Assembly (NCBI GenBank): GCA_028876335.1
Contig: JAGWSG010000022.1
Span: 1 to 38,183 of the forward strand
DNA length: 38,183 nt
Direction of reading: 5' to 3'
Source of the DNA: Acidobacteriota bacterium
Lineage (GTDB): Bacteria > Acidobacteriota > Terriglobia > Terriglobales > Acidobacteriaceae
Made by a program: the position numbers and the translations under genes. The notes under the pieces are model-generated. The model was not told where the DNA came from. It worked only from the letters and a program-made list of their open reading frames with translations, and searched no databases. Shown here one piece after another: positions 1 through 8,131 of the stretch. Numbering within the stretch: the first letter of the stretch is position 1; the number at the start of each line of letters is the position of its first letter.

Positions 1-537
1 ATGGCCTTTCGCAAGCAGACAGTCCAACGTATGGGCGGCTTTGGCGTGACGGCGGATTACTGTGCGGATGACTTTATTCTGGGCAATGAGACGCACAAGG
101 CCGGCGAGACGGTTGTGTTGAGCACGCACGCCATCGATCACATGGTGATCAATGCGAGTCTGGCTGATTCGCTGAAGCACCAGGTGCGGTGGATGAAGTC
201 GACACGGTTCTCGCGTCCTAAAGGGCACTTCGGGACGGCGCTGACCTTCAGCATGCCGTTTGGTTTGCTTGGCCTGATTGCCGGTGTTGCGATGCATCGT
301 CCGATGCTGGGAATTGCGCTGCTGGCATGGGCTGTTGCTTCGCGACTTGCCTTATCGCTTGCAGTAGGCCGCGCAGTGGTGCAAGACAAGAGCTGGTTCG
401 CGCTTCTGGTGCTCTATCCGATTCGCGATTTGATGGGCTTTGGCTTCTGGGCTGCGAGTTATTGGGGCAGTCGCATTCTGTGGCGGGGCAGAATTTTCCA
501 GCTCTTGCCTGGAGGAAAGATGCGCGCGGCAGAGTGA
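1..537 (+). CDS. Glycosyltransferase family 2/21-like (ceramide glucosyltransferase / HpnI-like), C-terminal part
   Basis: This is the C-terminal part of a membrane glycosyltransferase; the reading frame is open at the left edge, so the in-frame ATG at base 1 is probably internal. The visible 178 residues hold the end of the GT-A catalytic domain: an acidic 'ADD' (residues 22-24) fits the catalytic-base position. H60-x-x-R63-W64 is a variant of the (Q/R)xxRW signature of processive and family-21 enzymes. Two to three hydrophobic helices follow (about 80-110 and 125-155), as in ceramide glucosyltransferases and the hopanoid enzyme HpnI, which use a nucleotide sugar and a lipid acceptor at the cytoplasmic face. 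The acceptor cannot be read from this fragment. The stop is TGA at 535-537, and the next gene converges on it. The superfamily is secure; the HpnI or ceramide assignment is inference. Confidence 0.8.
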   Translation: MAFRKQTVQRMGGFGVTADYCADDFILGNETHKAGETVVLSTHAIDHMVINASLADSLKHQVRWMKSTRFSRPKGHFGTALTFSMPFGLLGLIAGVAMHRPMLGIALLAWAVASRLALSLAVGRAVVQDKSWFALLVLYPIRDLMGFGFWAASYWGSRILWRGRIFQLLPGGKMRAAE

Positions 538-583
538 GTGAGCTTCAGAGTGCATGGGTAGAAGCGCGACGGTGAAATCCTGC

Positions 584-1582
584 TTAGACCGCAGCGGGCT
601 CCTTGACTGGAGTTTTCTGGAGCAGCCTCTTTTCCATCAAGAACCAGGAAGTTGCGGCGAATGTAACAGTGACAATGAACGCCACTAAGGCGTGCGTTAT
701 TTCCGTAGTAAACCACCGGGCAGTTAAATCGAGCGCCGCCACATGGATTAAATACATCATGTAACTAATCCTTCCGATGAAACGCAGCGCTCTGTTTTTC
801 AGCCAGCCAACCTTCCGCTCACTCAGGGCGTACACCATGAATCCGGAACAGATGAGAAGTGATGCTTCATAAATGCAGACGTTGCCGATTCGTGTATTTC
901 CGAAGGTGGTGATGCCCGCATGTCCGAGTAGCGCCAGTGAGAAAAGCCCAGCGGTCATCAGCCCTAGACCGGCAAGAAAGCCCCATTTGGCGATCGCTTG
1001 TTCATGAGTGCGCCGAATCAGGAAGAGAAATGCACCAACTGCCAGCAAATCCATGCGGAACGGGGTCAATGTATAAATGGGCCAGTGATGATGGAAATGA
1101 AGCGCCCCGCGGAGGATGGGAGCCAGAAGAATGAGCATGATTGCGAGATGCCGCAAACGCCGTTCGCCCGCAAAAAATACAGCAAATGGCCATACCAGAT
1201 AGAACTGCTCTTCCACGGCGAGCGACCATAAAGGATCAAGAGCCGATGGATGAGAGATTCCAAGTGGCAGTATCAGGTTGGTTAAAAAAATATAGAGATA
1301 CCAGTGCTGCATCCATCCAATGCCAAACAGAATGCTGACCAGGACGAGCACAACGATGTATGGCGGTAGAATACGCCGTGCACGCCGTTCATAGAATCGA
1401 CTCAAATACACGGGGAGTGCGCATCCCCTGGCTTCGATCAGGACGCCAGTGATAAGAAAACCGGAAAGAACAAAGAACAGGTCAACGCCCATCCACATGA
1501 GCTTGATGTGGAGTGAATGGTGGAGAAAAACGCTTAAGATCGCCAGACCGCGCACGCCGTCAAGCTGGGTAATTCGTTTCAA
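584..1582 (-). CDS. Acyltransferase family 3 (OafA/YrhL-type) integral membrane protein
   Basis: The 332-residue protein begins with the classic acyltransferase-3 N-terminus: a start near 'LDGVRGLAILSVFLHH', then 'GVDLFFVLSGFLITG'. The adjacent His pair (H21-H22) is the expected catalytic region. About ten hydrophobic segments follow, filling the rest of the chain, which matches the family's usual 330-400 residues and leaves no extra SGNH domain. Family members O-acetylate or O-succinylate polysaccharides, lipid A-type lipids or peptidoglycan using cytoplasmic acyl-CoA. The neighbours on both sides are envelope glycosyltransferases, so surface glycan or glycolipid decoration is the most likely job; the substrate is unknown. 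It is encoded opposite to gene 1 and in the same direction as the downstream-numbered ArnT-like gene, 80 bp away. Confidence 0.9.
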   Translation of the reverse strand: MKRITQLDGVRGLAILSVFLHHSLHIKLMWMGVDLFFVLSGFLITGVLIEARGCALPVYLSRFYERRARRILPPYIVVLVLVSILFGIGWMQHWYLYIFLTNLILPLGISHPSALDPLWSLAVEEQFYLVWPFAVFFAGERRLRHLAIMLILLAPILRGALHFHHHWPIYTLTPFRMDLLAVGAFLFLIRRTHEQAIAKWGFLAGLGLMTAGLFSLALLGHAGITTFGNTRIGNVCIYEASLLICSGFMVYALSERKVGWLKNRALRFIGRISYMMYLIHVAALDLTARWFTTEITHALVAFIVTVTFAATSWFLMEKRLLQKTPVKEPAAV

Positions 1583-1662
1583 CAGTTGACCTCATTGCCG
1601 CGCAACGCCGTGGTCGTACTCATGCGACGAAAACTTAGCTACGCGACCGTGCCTGGATCTTT

Positions 1663-3663
1663 CTAATTCAATGGCCGGTCGGTCCACAGCTCCTTGTCGG
1701 CGATGGTTTGCACGGGATAAAGGCGCTTACCGAGCAATGCTTCTGCCTTGTCGATATTCTCGTCCTGCGCGAAGAGCCACTTGCGCTCACCCGTACCCCA
1801 CATCTGCGCAAGCTCGTCCTTGCTGAGGAAGATGTGCGGCGCATCGGGATAGCACGATCCCCACACAAGCGATGAGCCCTGGCCGGTGGGTGAGCATGGC
1901 TGCATCACGATGTCCGCGGGTCTGTGCAGGAAGTTGTGCGTATAGAAGATCACTGATGATGCGTCCGATTGATCGCCGAAGATGATGAAGGTGTCTGTTG
2001 GGGAGCCATCGGCAAGAATTGTGTCGGCCATTTGCTTTGAGCTCAGCATCGGCTCGAAGCGCGCGAAGGCGATATGCGCGGCGACGAGAAACAGTGACGC
2101 TGTCAAGGCCATCGAAATTGTGGATGCAACATGGCGTCCGCGCATACGCAGAAGCCATCCTGCAAGCGGGCCTATTAAAAGCGTCACCAACGCGAGCGAG
2201 GCAGGCAGACGTAATGCCGCGAAGGAGTGACCGGTCAGATCGAACAAGTGGGACATGGAGAGCGTATAGTTGCCCACGTCTCGATGAGCGAGCAGCTTGC
2301 CGATGTCGGGCTCGAAAGGTAGATTGCGCGCCTGCCACAGCCCCCATGCAAGCGCAATGGCAGCGCAAACGCCGACGACCGCGAAGATGGCATGGGCCCA
2401 GTTGAGCCAGCGAGAGGAGAGCAAGGGGGCGCTATCCGGAGGAGCGCCTTCCGCGTGTCGGCCTTCTTCCATCCCGGCCAGAACTGCAGCGGTGAGAATC
2501 AGCAGCGGCGGCCAGGCGGGAAATGTGTAGTACTCCTGATTGGTGGAAATCGAGAAGAAAAGCAGAATGACTCCGGCGTAAAGGCCCAGCAGCCACACTG
2601 TGCGAGTACGGAACTTGACCTTTGCAACATATGTGGCCACGTCTTCACGTGCTGCGTAGTCGAGGTAAAAGTCAACAGTCTGGCCCGCATCGCGACGCAG
2701 GTGCTGCAGCCATGTCTTGCGCGTGCGCCACGCGGCAACGAGCAAAGCGGGCAGGAAGAGGCTCCACGGAAAGAGCCAGACAAAATGGAGCAGCCAGTAT
2801 GCCGCAAAGGGCAATTTGTTGTAGTCGTGCGGGAAGCGCTCACCGAGGAAGCGGAGGAAGTGTTCGTTGACGAAGTAGAAATACCAGAAGCCATGCACAT
2901 TGCCGGGTGTCGGGTGATTGCCGATTGGGTGTCCCTGATCGGGATTGGCGATTCCGCAGAGGATGTGCCACGGCGCGGCAATGGCAAGATATAGCAGGAA
3001 TCCGGTGAAGGGCTTGAACTGTCTCCATTTTCGCCACTGTCCGCTCAGGAGCAACAAGGGAATTGCCGCACCGGCAAAGAATACGGGCGCAATCAGCCCT
3101 TTTGTCAGAGTGGCCAGCGCCAGAATGGCCCACATTCCATAGAAGCGAATGGGCCTCTGCGACTCCATGCCGGTGAGGAAGCAGTACAGCGCTAGCAGCA
3201 GCAGGAAGGTGAGAAGCGCTTCCGGAATGGAGAAGCGTGTGAACAGGAATGGTCCAATGGCAGTGAGAATGCCAAGTGCGGAGTAGAACGCAGCGCGCCG
3301 GCCCCATGCGCGTTCCGCCCAAAGCCAGCCCAAAATTGCGCATCCCAGAATGGCTAATGCGTTCTGCAGGTGCGTAGCGAAGACATTCTGACCAAAGACG
3401 CGATAGAGGACCGCATCAATCCAGTAGGGTAGCGGCGGCTTTTCCAGATAGCGGATTCCATTAATGTGCAGCGTGATCCAGTTGCCGGTTTCCGCCATAT
3501 GCTGCGCCGCTTCGGCGTGGCTTGCATCTGCATCGTCAAGCAGGGGAGGAGAAAACAACGCTGCAAATTGAACCGCAGCAAAAATTGCAAGAAGCAAAGC
3601 CCATGCTGCGCCGGCTGAAATGGCAGGCTTTGGGCGAGAAGTTGTCACGGCGTCTGTGGTCAT
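1663..3663 (-). CDS. ArnT/PMT-type (GT39/GT83) polyprenyl-phosphate-sugar glycosyltransferase
   Basis: Large polytopic protein of about 666 residues. The N-terminal membrane helix is followed by an acidic 'DDADA' loop, a His-Ala-Glu stretch and 'GNWITLHINGIRYLEKPPLPYW', which parallels the first periplasmic loop of ArnT and related GT-C enzymes (acidic catalytic site, then E-K-P-P-L). Some ten more helices follow, then a soluble periplasmic C-terminal domain of about 130 residues. Such enzymes move a sugar from undecaprenyl phosphate to lipid A or another envelope acceptor. I chose the ATG at 3661-3663, which reads MTTDAV; a GTG at 3706-3708 would add 15 polar residues, and neither has a strong ribosome binding site. 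Donor and acceptor cannot be assigned from sequence, and arn aminoarabinose genes are not seen nearby. Confidence 0.85.
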   Translation of the reverse strand: MTTDAVTTSRPKPAISAGAAWALLLAIFAAVQFAALFSPPLLDDADASHAEAAQHMAETGNWITLHINGIRYLEKPPLPYWIDAVLYRVFGQNVFATHLQNALAILGCAILGWLWAERAWGRRAAFYSALGILTAIGPFLFTRFSIPEALLTFLLLLALYCFLTGMESQRPIRFYGMWAILALATLTKGLIAPVFFAGAAIPLLLLSGQWRKWRQFKPFTGFLLYLAIAAPWHILCGIANPDQGHPIGNHPTPGNVHGFWYFYFVNEHFLRFLGERFPHDYNKLPFAAYWLLHFVWLFPWSLFLPALLVAAWRTRKTWLQHLRRDAGQTVDFYLDYAAREDVATYVAKVKFRTRTVWLLGLYAGVILLFFSISTNQEYYTFPAWPPLLILTAAVLAGMEEGRHAEGAPPDSAPLLSSRWLNWAHAIFAVVGVCAAIALAWGLWQARNLPFEPDIGKLLAHRDVGNYTLSMSHLFDLTGHSFAALRLPASLALVTLLIGPLAGWLLRMRGRHVASTISMALTASLFLVAAHIAFARFEPMLSSKQMADTILADGSPTDTFIIFGDQSDASSVIFYTHNFLHRPADIVMQPCSPTGQGSSLVWGSCYPDAPHIFLSKDELAQMWGTGERKWLFAQDENIDKAEALLGKRLYPVQTIADKELWTDRPLN

Positions 3664-4146
3664 TTTGATTTGGATCCATGCGTGGCGTGGAGCTTTGGAT
3701 TTCCGCACGGCACGTCTTTGTGAACAGAGCGAGAAAGCCGGATAGACATTGTGTTTAGCTGGGCTCAGTCTGCAGACTGGTCCATCTCAGAATAGCAGCG
3801 GCATGAATTGATTGTTGCGAAGAGTAGGACAATTCTGCAGGCGCATCGCATCGACCGGTACACACCGAAAATGAAATGCGTGCTAGGCTGAGAACAGAAT
3901 CATTATCCGGCGCAGTCAGCGGGCATGCATGCTGGCAGCGGCTGCGACAGGAAGATTGATGGCAGTTTGCTGGCTGATTCGGAAGCCGGCAAAGGTAAGG
4001 CGCCCGGACCGCCAGGTTCATCCCCTAGAGCGCTAACCTGAATGCTGAGAGTAACTACGCCTTTTTTTAAGTGTCTATACCGTTGCCTTGGAAACCGGTG
4101 AACTGTCCGGCGGGATCCGGCTTTTCGCTTGCGGAGCAAGCAGACG
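3664..4146. other. Divergent intergenic region with 14-bp perfect palindrome
   Basis: About 480 bp separates the leftward ArnT-like gene from the rightward hydrolase. I see no convincing gene here: the short frames lack ribosome binding sites and family signatures. It contains a perfect 14-bp palindrome, CAGTCTGCAGACTG, at 3766-3779, roughly 100 bp upstream of the ArnT-like ATG. It also holds a weak 6-bp inverted repeat (CAGGTT 4013-4018 / AACCTG 4035-4040) followed 25 bp later by a seven-T run near 4065-4071. Both could be regulatory, but no promoter could be assigned with confidence. Confidence 0.4.
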
Positions 4147-5115
4147 ATGAAGACGCTTTTCAAAAAGAAGACATGGCTGGTGGCAGGTGCATTGGCCTTT
4201 GTCTGGATTGCTTTCTGTGTTGTGGATGGCATTGTCTCCATCGAATACGCGCTTCATCCCTACCGTTTAAGCGTGACCCAGGAAGACCAGGAGCGCGCGC
4301 GGGAAATCGCGATGCGCAATCATGCGAAGCTGGCATCTGTTTCCATTGCAGCCGAAGATGGAACCCTGCTGCGAGGATGGGCAATGCGGCCGCGCGAAGG
4401 CAACAACGACGTTGTGCTGTTGCTGCATGGAATGGGGTATAACCGCGCCAGCATGCTGGGCTACGCGGACATGCTTCTGCAGCATGGGTTTTCTGTGCTA
4501 CTTCCGGATGCGCGCGCACAGGGATCATCCGGCGGAACGCTTGCAACGTTCGGCGTGATGGAGTCGGCCGATCTGAAGCGCTGGTATGACTGGATTGAGC
4601 GATGGATGCAGCCGAATTGTGTAGACGGCATGGGCGAGTCGATGGGCGCTGGGCAGATACTGGATGCGCTGAAAGAGATTCCGGAAATGTGCGCTGTGGT
4701 TGCAGAGAGTCCTTATGCAACATTTCGCCAGGCTGCGTATGACCGTCTCGGCCAGGAATTTGGAACCGGCCCATGGGTTGGCCGCACGGTGATGCGGCCA
4801 GCTGTGACGGCGGCTTTTCTTTACGCGCGATTGCGGTACGGAGTGGACCTGAACAAAGCGTCACCGGAGAAGTCAGTCGCAACCAGCCACGTGCCGGTGC
4901 TGTTGATCCACGGCCGCGAGGATCGCGATCTTCCTCCGCGGCACTCTGAAATGATGAAGGCCGCCAATCATGCGGTTGCACTGTGGGAGCCTCGCGATGC
5001 CGGACATACTGGTGCATCGACCGCAGAGCCGCGCGCTTTCGAACGGCACGTTGTGGGATGGTTCGTTGCGCATCACGTTGAGCCGGAAGTGCCGATGACG
5101 CAAGAGGCGCAATAG
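4147..5115 (+). CDS. Membrane-anchored alpha/beta hydrolase
   Basis: A lysine-rich N-terminus (MKTLFKKK) and one hydrophobic helix (about residues 9-28) predict a signal anchor, placing the hydrolase domain outside the cytoplasmic membrane. The alpha/beta-hydrolase fold is clear: an oxyanion-type H-G-M-G near 94-97, the nucleophile elbow G-E-S165-M-G, an acid in 'HGRED' (D259) and the catalytic His in 'DAGHTG' (H287). The family includes esterases, lipases and peptidases, and the substrate is not predictable. I chose ATG 4147 because GGAG lies 10 bases upstream (4133-4136); an in-frame TTG at 4129 is less likely. It sits 91 bp before ppx and in the same orientation, so the two may be co-transcribed, but a functional link to polyphosphate is not shown. 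Confidence 0.88.
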   Translation: MKTLFKKKTWLVAGALAFVWIAFCVVDGIVSIEYALHPYRLSVTQEDQERAREIAMRNHAKLASVSIAAEDGTLLRGWAMRPREGNNDVVLLLHGMGYNRASMLGYADMLLQHGFSVLLPDARAQGSSGGTLATFGVMESADLKRWYDWIERWMQPNCVDGMGESMGAGQILDALKEIPEMCAVVAESPYATFRQAAYDRLGQEFGTGPWVGRTVMRPAVTAAFLYARLRYGVDLNKASPEKSVATSHVPVLLIHGREDRDLPPRHSEMMKAANHAVALWEPRDAGHTGASTAEPRAFERHVVGWFVAHHVEPEVPMTQEAQ

Positions 5116-5206
5116 CGGAGGCAACTTCGTTGCAGAGAGGCAACGCCGGTCGTGTATCTTGGGGCAGAGTTTGAATCTGAATTCACGGAGCGCCCCAGGA
5201 AAATCT

Positions 5207-6754
5207 ATGCCCATCTTTGCCGCGATTGATATTGGCTCGAATTCCTGCAGACTCAAAATTGCCAAGGTGGTGGCACACCGACTGAAAACACTGCATGAAG
5301 ATCGCGAGGTGACACGACTGGGTGCGAGTGTTTTTGATGCAGGGCTGGTTTCACCCGAGGCTATGGCCGCGACTCTTCGTGCGCTCAAGCGATTTCAGCG
5401 CGCGACTCAATTGCAAGGCGTGGATCGCACGCGCATTGTTGCCACCAGCGCCATGCGGGATGCGCGCAATGCCGCGGCCTTTCAGGCCTGGGTGAAGGCG
5501 GAGACCGGCTGGAACATCGAGATTATCTCCGGACTGGAAGAAGGCCGGCTGATTCATCACGGCATCATGAATGCGGAGTCCGGCGTGAGCGGCCGTGTAT
5601 TGCTTATCGATCTGGGCGGCGGCAGTTGCGAGATCACTCTCTCTGAGCACAAGCGCATCAAGGAAACGATCAGTCTTCCGCTTGGTGCGGTGCGGCTGAC
5701 TGAGCAATTTCTTACCGACGATCCTGCGTCTGCTGACGGCCTGGCACGGATGCACCGGGTGATCGCGCGGGAAATGCGGCGCGCACATCGCAAGATACAG
5801 CCTTTGGGCATAACGCAGGTTATCGCCACCTCAGGCACTGCCGCCGCGCTAGTTGAAGCCTCAGCGGCAATTGGGAAGTCTGCAAAGCGATCGGCGGCAA
5901 AGCGCAACGGCGCCAACGGAACTGCGCCGGCACCGCTGGTGCGCAAGCTTGCCCGTAAATTGGCACGGATGTCTTTGCTTCAGCGCGAGGCTGTGCCGGG
6001 CATCGGACCACGCCGTGCGGAGATTATCGTTGCGGGTGCGCAGGTTTTTGCGGAGTTGATGGAAAGCTTCAGTTTGAAGGGTTTTCGTTATTCATCTCTT
6101 GGCCTGGGCGATGGCGTGCTTGCGCAGATGCTGGCTGAGCAGGATGCCCGCGCGGCTTCGCATCGCGAATTCGAGCAGGAAAGGTGGGAGTCCGTGCTGA
6201 TCACGGCGCGTCGTTATGGAATTGACCCGCGTCAGGCTGAGCCGGTGCGCGCGCATGCGGCTCAGCTCTTCCATGATTTGAAGCCTCTGCATCAGTTGCC
6301 TGACGATTACCTCCATTGGCTGGATGCGGCGGCCGTGCTGCGCGATATAGGAAAGTTCGTCAACCATCAGGGGCATCACCGCCACACGCAATACATCATT
6401 TCCAGCTCGGAGATGTATGGCTTTACCCAGGTGCAGAGGACGATTGTTTCGGCGATTGCGCGCTATCTGGGCAAGAGCCGCCCGCAGCCTGGAGATCGTG
6501 CTTTGCGTAATATTCCCGCGGAAGATCACAGACGCGTGCAGCGAGCAGTGGTTCTGTTAAGGCTTGCAGTTGCGCTGAATCAGGACCGCGCCAGCGACGT
6601 GCTGCGCGTTCGAGCCAAGGTCTATCCGAAGCGCCTCTATCTGGAAGTGAAGCCGGGCAGGACGGGAGCGGAACTTGAACTGTGGTCGCTGCGCAAAGAA
6701 GCAGCCTACTTCCGTGAGGTCTTCGGCCGGGAACTCTTGGCCGAACTTGCATAG
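5207..6754 (+). CDS. ppx: Exopolyphosphatase / Ppx-GppA phosphatase
   Basis: The 515-residue protein has the ASKHA phosphate-binding loop 'AAIDIGSNSCRLKI' (residues 5-18), the acidic 'GLEEGR' segment and the second glycine loop 'LLIDLGGGSCEI'. A C-terminal HD-like domain follows with 'LRDIGKFVNHQGHHRHTQYI'. This full Ppx/GppA architecture hydrolyses terminal phosphates of polyphosphate, or pppGpp in GppA. The length matches the long two-domain form. ATG 5207 has AGGA at 5197-5200; an upstream TTG at 5159 would add 16 poorly conserved residues. ppk1, the enzyme that builds polyphosphate, lies 2.3 kb away, which favours the exopolyphosphatase role over GppA. The last 49 bp overlap, in the opposite direction, the end of sixA. 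Confidence 0.93.
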   Translation: MPIFAAIDIGSNSCRLKIAKVVAHRLKTLHEDREVTRLGASVFDAGLVSPEAMAATLRALKRFQRATQLQGVDRTRIVATSAMRDARNAAAFQAWVKAETGWNIEIISGLEEGRLIHHGIMNAESGVSGRVLLIDLGGGSCEITLSEHKRIKETISLPLGAVRLTEQFLTDDPASADGLARMHRVIAREMRRAHRKIQPLGITQVIATSGTAAALVEASAAIGKSAKRSAAKRNGANGTAPAPLVRKLARKLARMSLLQREAVPGIGPRRAEIIVAGAQVFAELMESFSLKGFRYSSLGLGDGVLAQMLAEQDARAASHREFEQERWESVLITARRYGIDPRQAEPVRAHAAQLFHDLKPLHQLPDDYLHWLDAAAVLRDIGKFVNHQGHHRHTQYIISSSEMYGFTQVQRTIVSAIARYLGKSRPQPGDRALRNIPAEDHRRVQRAVVLLRLAVALNQDRASDVLRVRAKVYPKRLYLEVKPGRTGAELELWSLRKEAAYFREVFGRELLAELA

Positions 6755-7233
6755 AAGGCGCGCGCGATGCGCGGGTCAACCAGCCATTGCAGACGCGGCG
6801 GATGCTTGGCCAGATCGACACGTGCGATTGAGCCTTTGCGCATTCGAATGGCTGCACCGCCGTTGCCGGTGACCAGGCGGCCCAGAAACTTGAAGAGATT
6901 GGGATTGTGCCCCACCACCAGCACGCCGTCGCGGTTGGCATATTGATCGAGCATTTTGATGAACACGCCGTAGTCGCCTTCAGGCGTGAGCGCTGAACTT
7001 GTCTCAATCTTTGCTTCAAAGCCCATTTCAGTGGCGACGAATTGCGCGGTCTGAAGAGCACGCTTGAGAGGACTCGATACGACAGCGTCCACCTGGACAT
7101 CCAGCGAGCTGAGCAAGCGCGCCATCAGCATGCACTGCTCTTTTCCCTCTTTGATCAGGCCGCGCTTCTTGTCCAAGGCGGGGTTCTCCTTGCGAACTCC
7201 TGCATTGGCATGGCGCATCAGGTAGAGAATCAT
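6706..7233 (-). CDS. sixA: Phosphohistidine phosphatase SixA
   Basis: A 175-residue histidine-phosphatase protein starting MILYLMRHANAG, the SixA version of the R-H-G motif that carries the phosphorylated His (residue 8). Further matches are 'SSPLKRALQTAQ', which holds the second conserved Arg, and 'LVVGHNPNL', which holds the second catalytic His. SixA removes phosphate from histidine on signalling or phosphotransferase proteins. The ATG at 7231-7233 was chosen because family members begin with this motif; no strong Shine-Dalgarno is visible and the frame stays open upstream. The gene ends inside ppx, so its last 16 codons are antisense to the ppx 3' end. In many genomes sixA lies near ppk or ppx; here it sits between ppx and ppk1. 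Confidence 0.9.
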   Translation of the reverse strand: MILYLMRHANAGVRKENPALDKKRGLIKEGKEQCMLMARLLSSLDVQVDAVVSSPLKRALQTAQFVATEMGFEAKIETSSALTPEGDYGVFIKMLDQYANRDGVLVVGHNPNLFKFLGRLVTGNGGAAIRMRKGSIARVDLAKHPPRLQWLVDPRIARAFYASSAKSSRPKTSRK

Positions 7234-7483
7234 GGGGATAAATCCGGTAAGAGCTTTGCAGCGGGGGAGATACGCCCCCATACAGTTGATTTTAACACGA
7301 TTGTAACAATCAGATTTTGGCGGCGCAGGCTCGAATTGACCATATGTGGCTGTACACACAGGGGGGTATTGATCACTCTCTTCGCGCACTTTGGGCTTCG
7401 CGTTTTCCATTCCGCCGGGGCTGCAATCGGCATATGGAGAAGTGACTTCCTTCGCACGGCATCTCGATTCACCTGCCTGAGTC
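7234..7483. other. Spacer upstream of sixA with hairpin and palindrome
   Basis: This 250-bp gap between the methyltransferase stop and the sixA start shows a GGGGG/CCCCC hairpin (7263-7279) in what would be the sixA leader. It also holds a 13-bp palindrome GATTGTAACAATC (7299-7311). The palindrome is a candidate regulatory site for sixA; I see no gene in this stretch. Confidence 0.4.
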
Positions 7484-8131
7484 TTAGTCCTTGCTCTTCC
7501 GACGGTATTCGGCAAAGAGCAACCCACCCAGCAGCGTCTTGCGCTCCACGCGCGTGTATCCAGCCGCAGAGAGCGCTTCCTCATATTCCGGCAGGCGCTT
7601 TGTCCTGAGGCCTGTCAAGATGCGAAAGCCAAAATACAGAAACTGAACAATCGGGAAAGCCACGAAGGTGCCAAAGGTGTTTTCAGGAATCTGAAAATCG
7701 GAGATTACCCAGAGTGCACCAGGCGCGGTTGCTTCGCGAATGCGCGCAATCAATGCGGCCACTTCAGCGGTGGTAAAACAATCGAGGAAGAAATGCGTCG
7801 CGATAAGATCGTAGCGCTCGCTCTCCGGTTTCCACTGCCGCGCGTCTGTCTGCTCAATTCGTACTCTTGCTGCATGCTCTCCAGCACGCTTCAATAACTC
7901 GTCGAGCATTTCCCGGCTTGAATCCACCGCATGTACTTCAATCGCCGGATTGGCTTCAAGAAGCTGCCGCGTGAAACGTCCATCGCCGTCGCCCATCACG
8001 AGCGCGTATCTTGCCGCACGCATTTGTGGAAGGTAGAAAATCCGGCATCGATGGAGGCAGGGTCCGAAGGTAATCCATTCAAGCCAGCGGTAGATGCGCG
8101 CCAACGGATCAAAGTCGGGAGTCGCCGTCAA
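7484..8131 (-). CDS. Class I SAM-dependent methyltransferase
   Basis: The Rossmann methyltransferase core is clear: motif I 'ALVMGDGDGRFTRQLL' (VLxxGxGxG type), an acidic post-I strand end 'VHAVDSSREML', and 'DLIATHFFLDCFT' for motif IV. The methyl acceptor is not predictable. The start is uncertain. The frame runs upstream through the 3' end of the membrane-protein gene without family signal. I prefer the TTG at 8129-8131, which overlaps that gene's TGA stop and gives about 215 residues, a normal length with about 40 residues before motif I. Such an overlap suggests translational coupling. The likely operon order is ppk1, membrane protein, this gene. A later ATG at 'MRAARY' would remove the N-terminal helices. 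Confidence 0.8.
   Translation of the reverse strand: MTATPDFDPLARIYRWLEWITFGPCLHRCRIFYLPQMRAARYALVMGDGDGRFTRQLLEANPAIEVHAVDSSREMLDELLKRAGEHAARVRIEQTDARQWKPESERYDLIATHFFLDCFTTAEVAALIARIREATAPGALWVISDFQIPENTFGTFVAFPIVQFLYFGFRILTGLRTKRLPEYEEALSAAGYTRVERKTLLGGLLFAEYRRKSKD

Noticed and set aside
3755..4021. 88-residue leftward frame in the hydrolase upstream region
   Set aside because: No ribosome binding site and composition unlike coding sequence; treated as noncoding.
4160..5143. Long 327-residue frame antisense to the alpha/beta hydrolase
   Set aside because: It has no recognisable domain and lacks a ribosome binding site. The opposite strand encodes a complete hydrolase with a full catalytic triad, so this is a shadow frame of GC-rich coding sequence.
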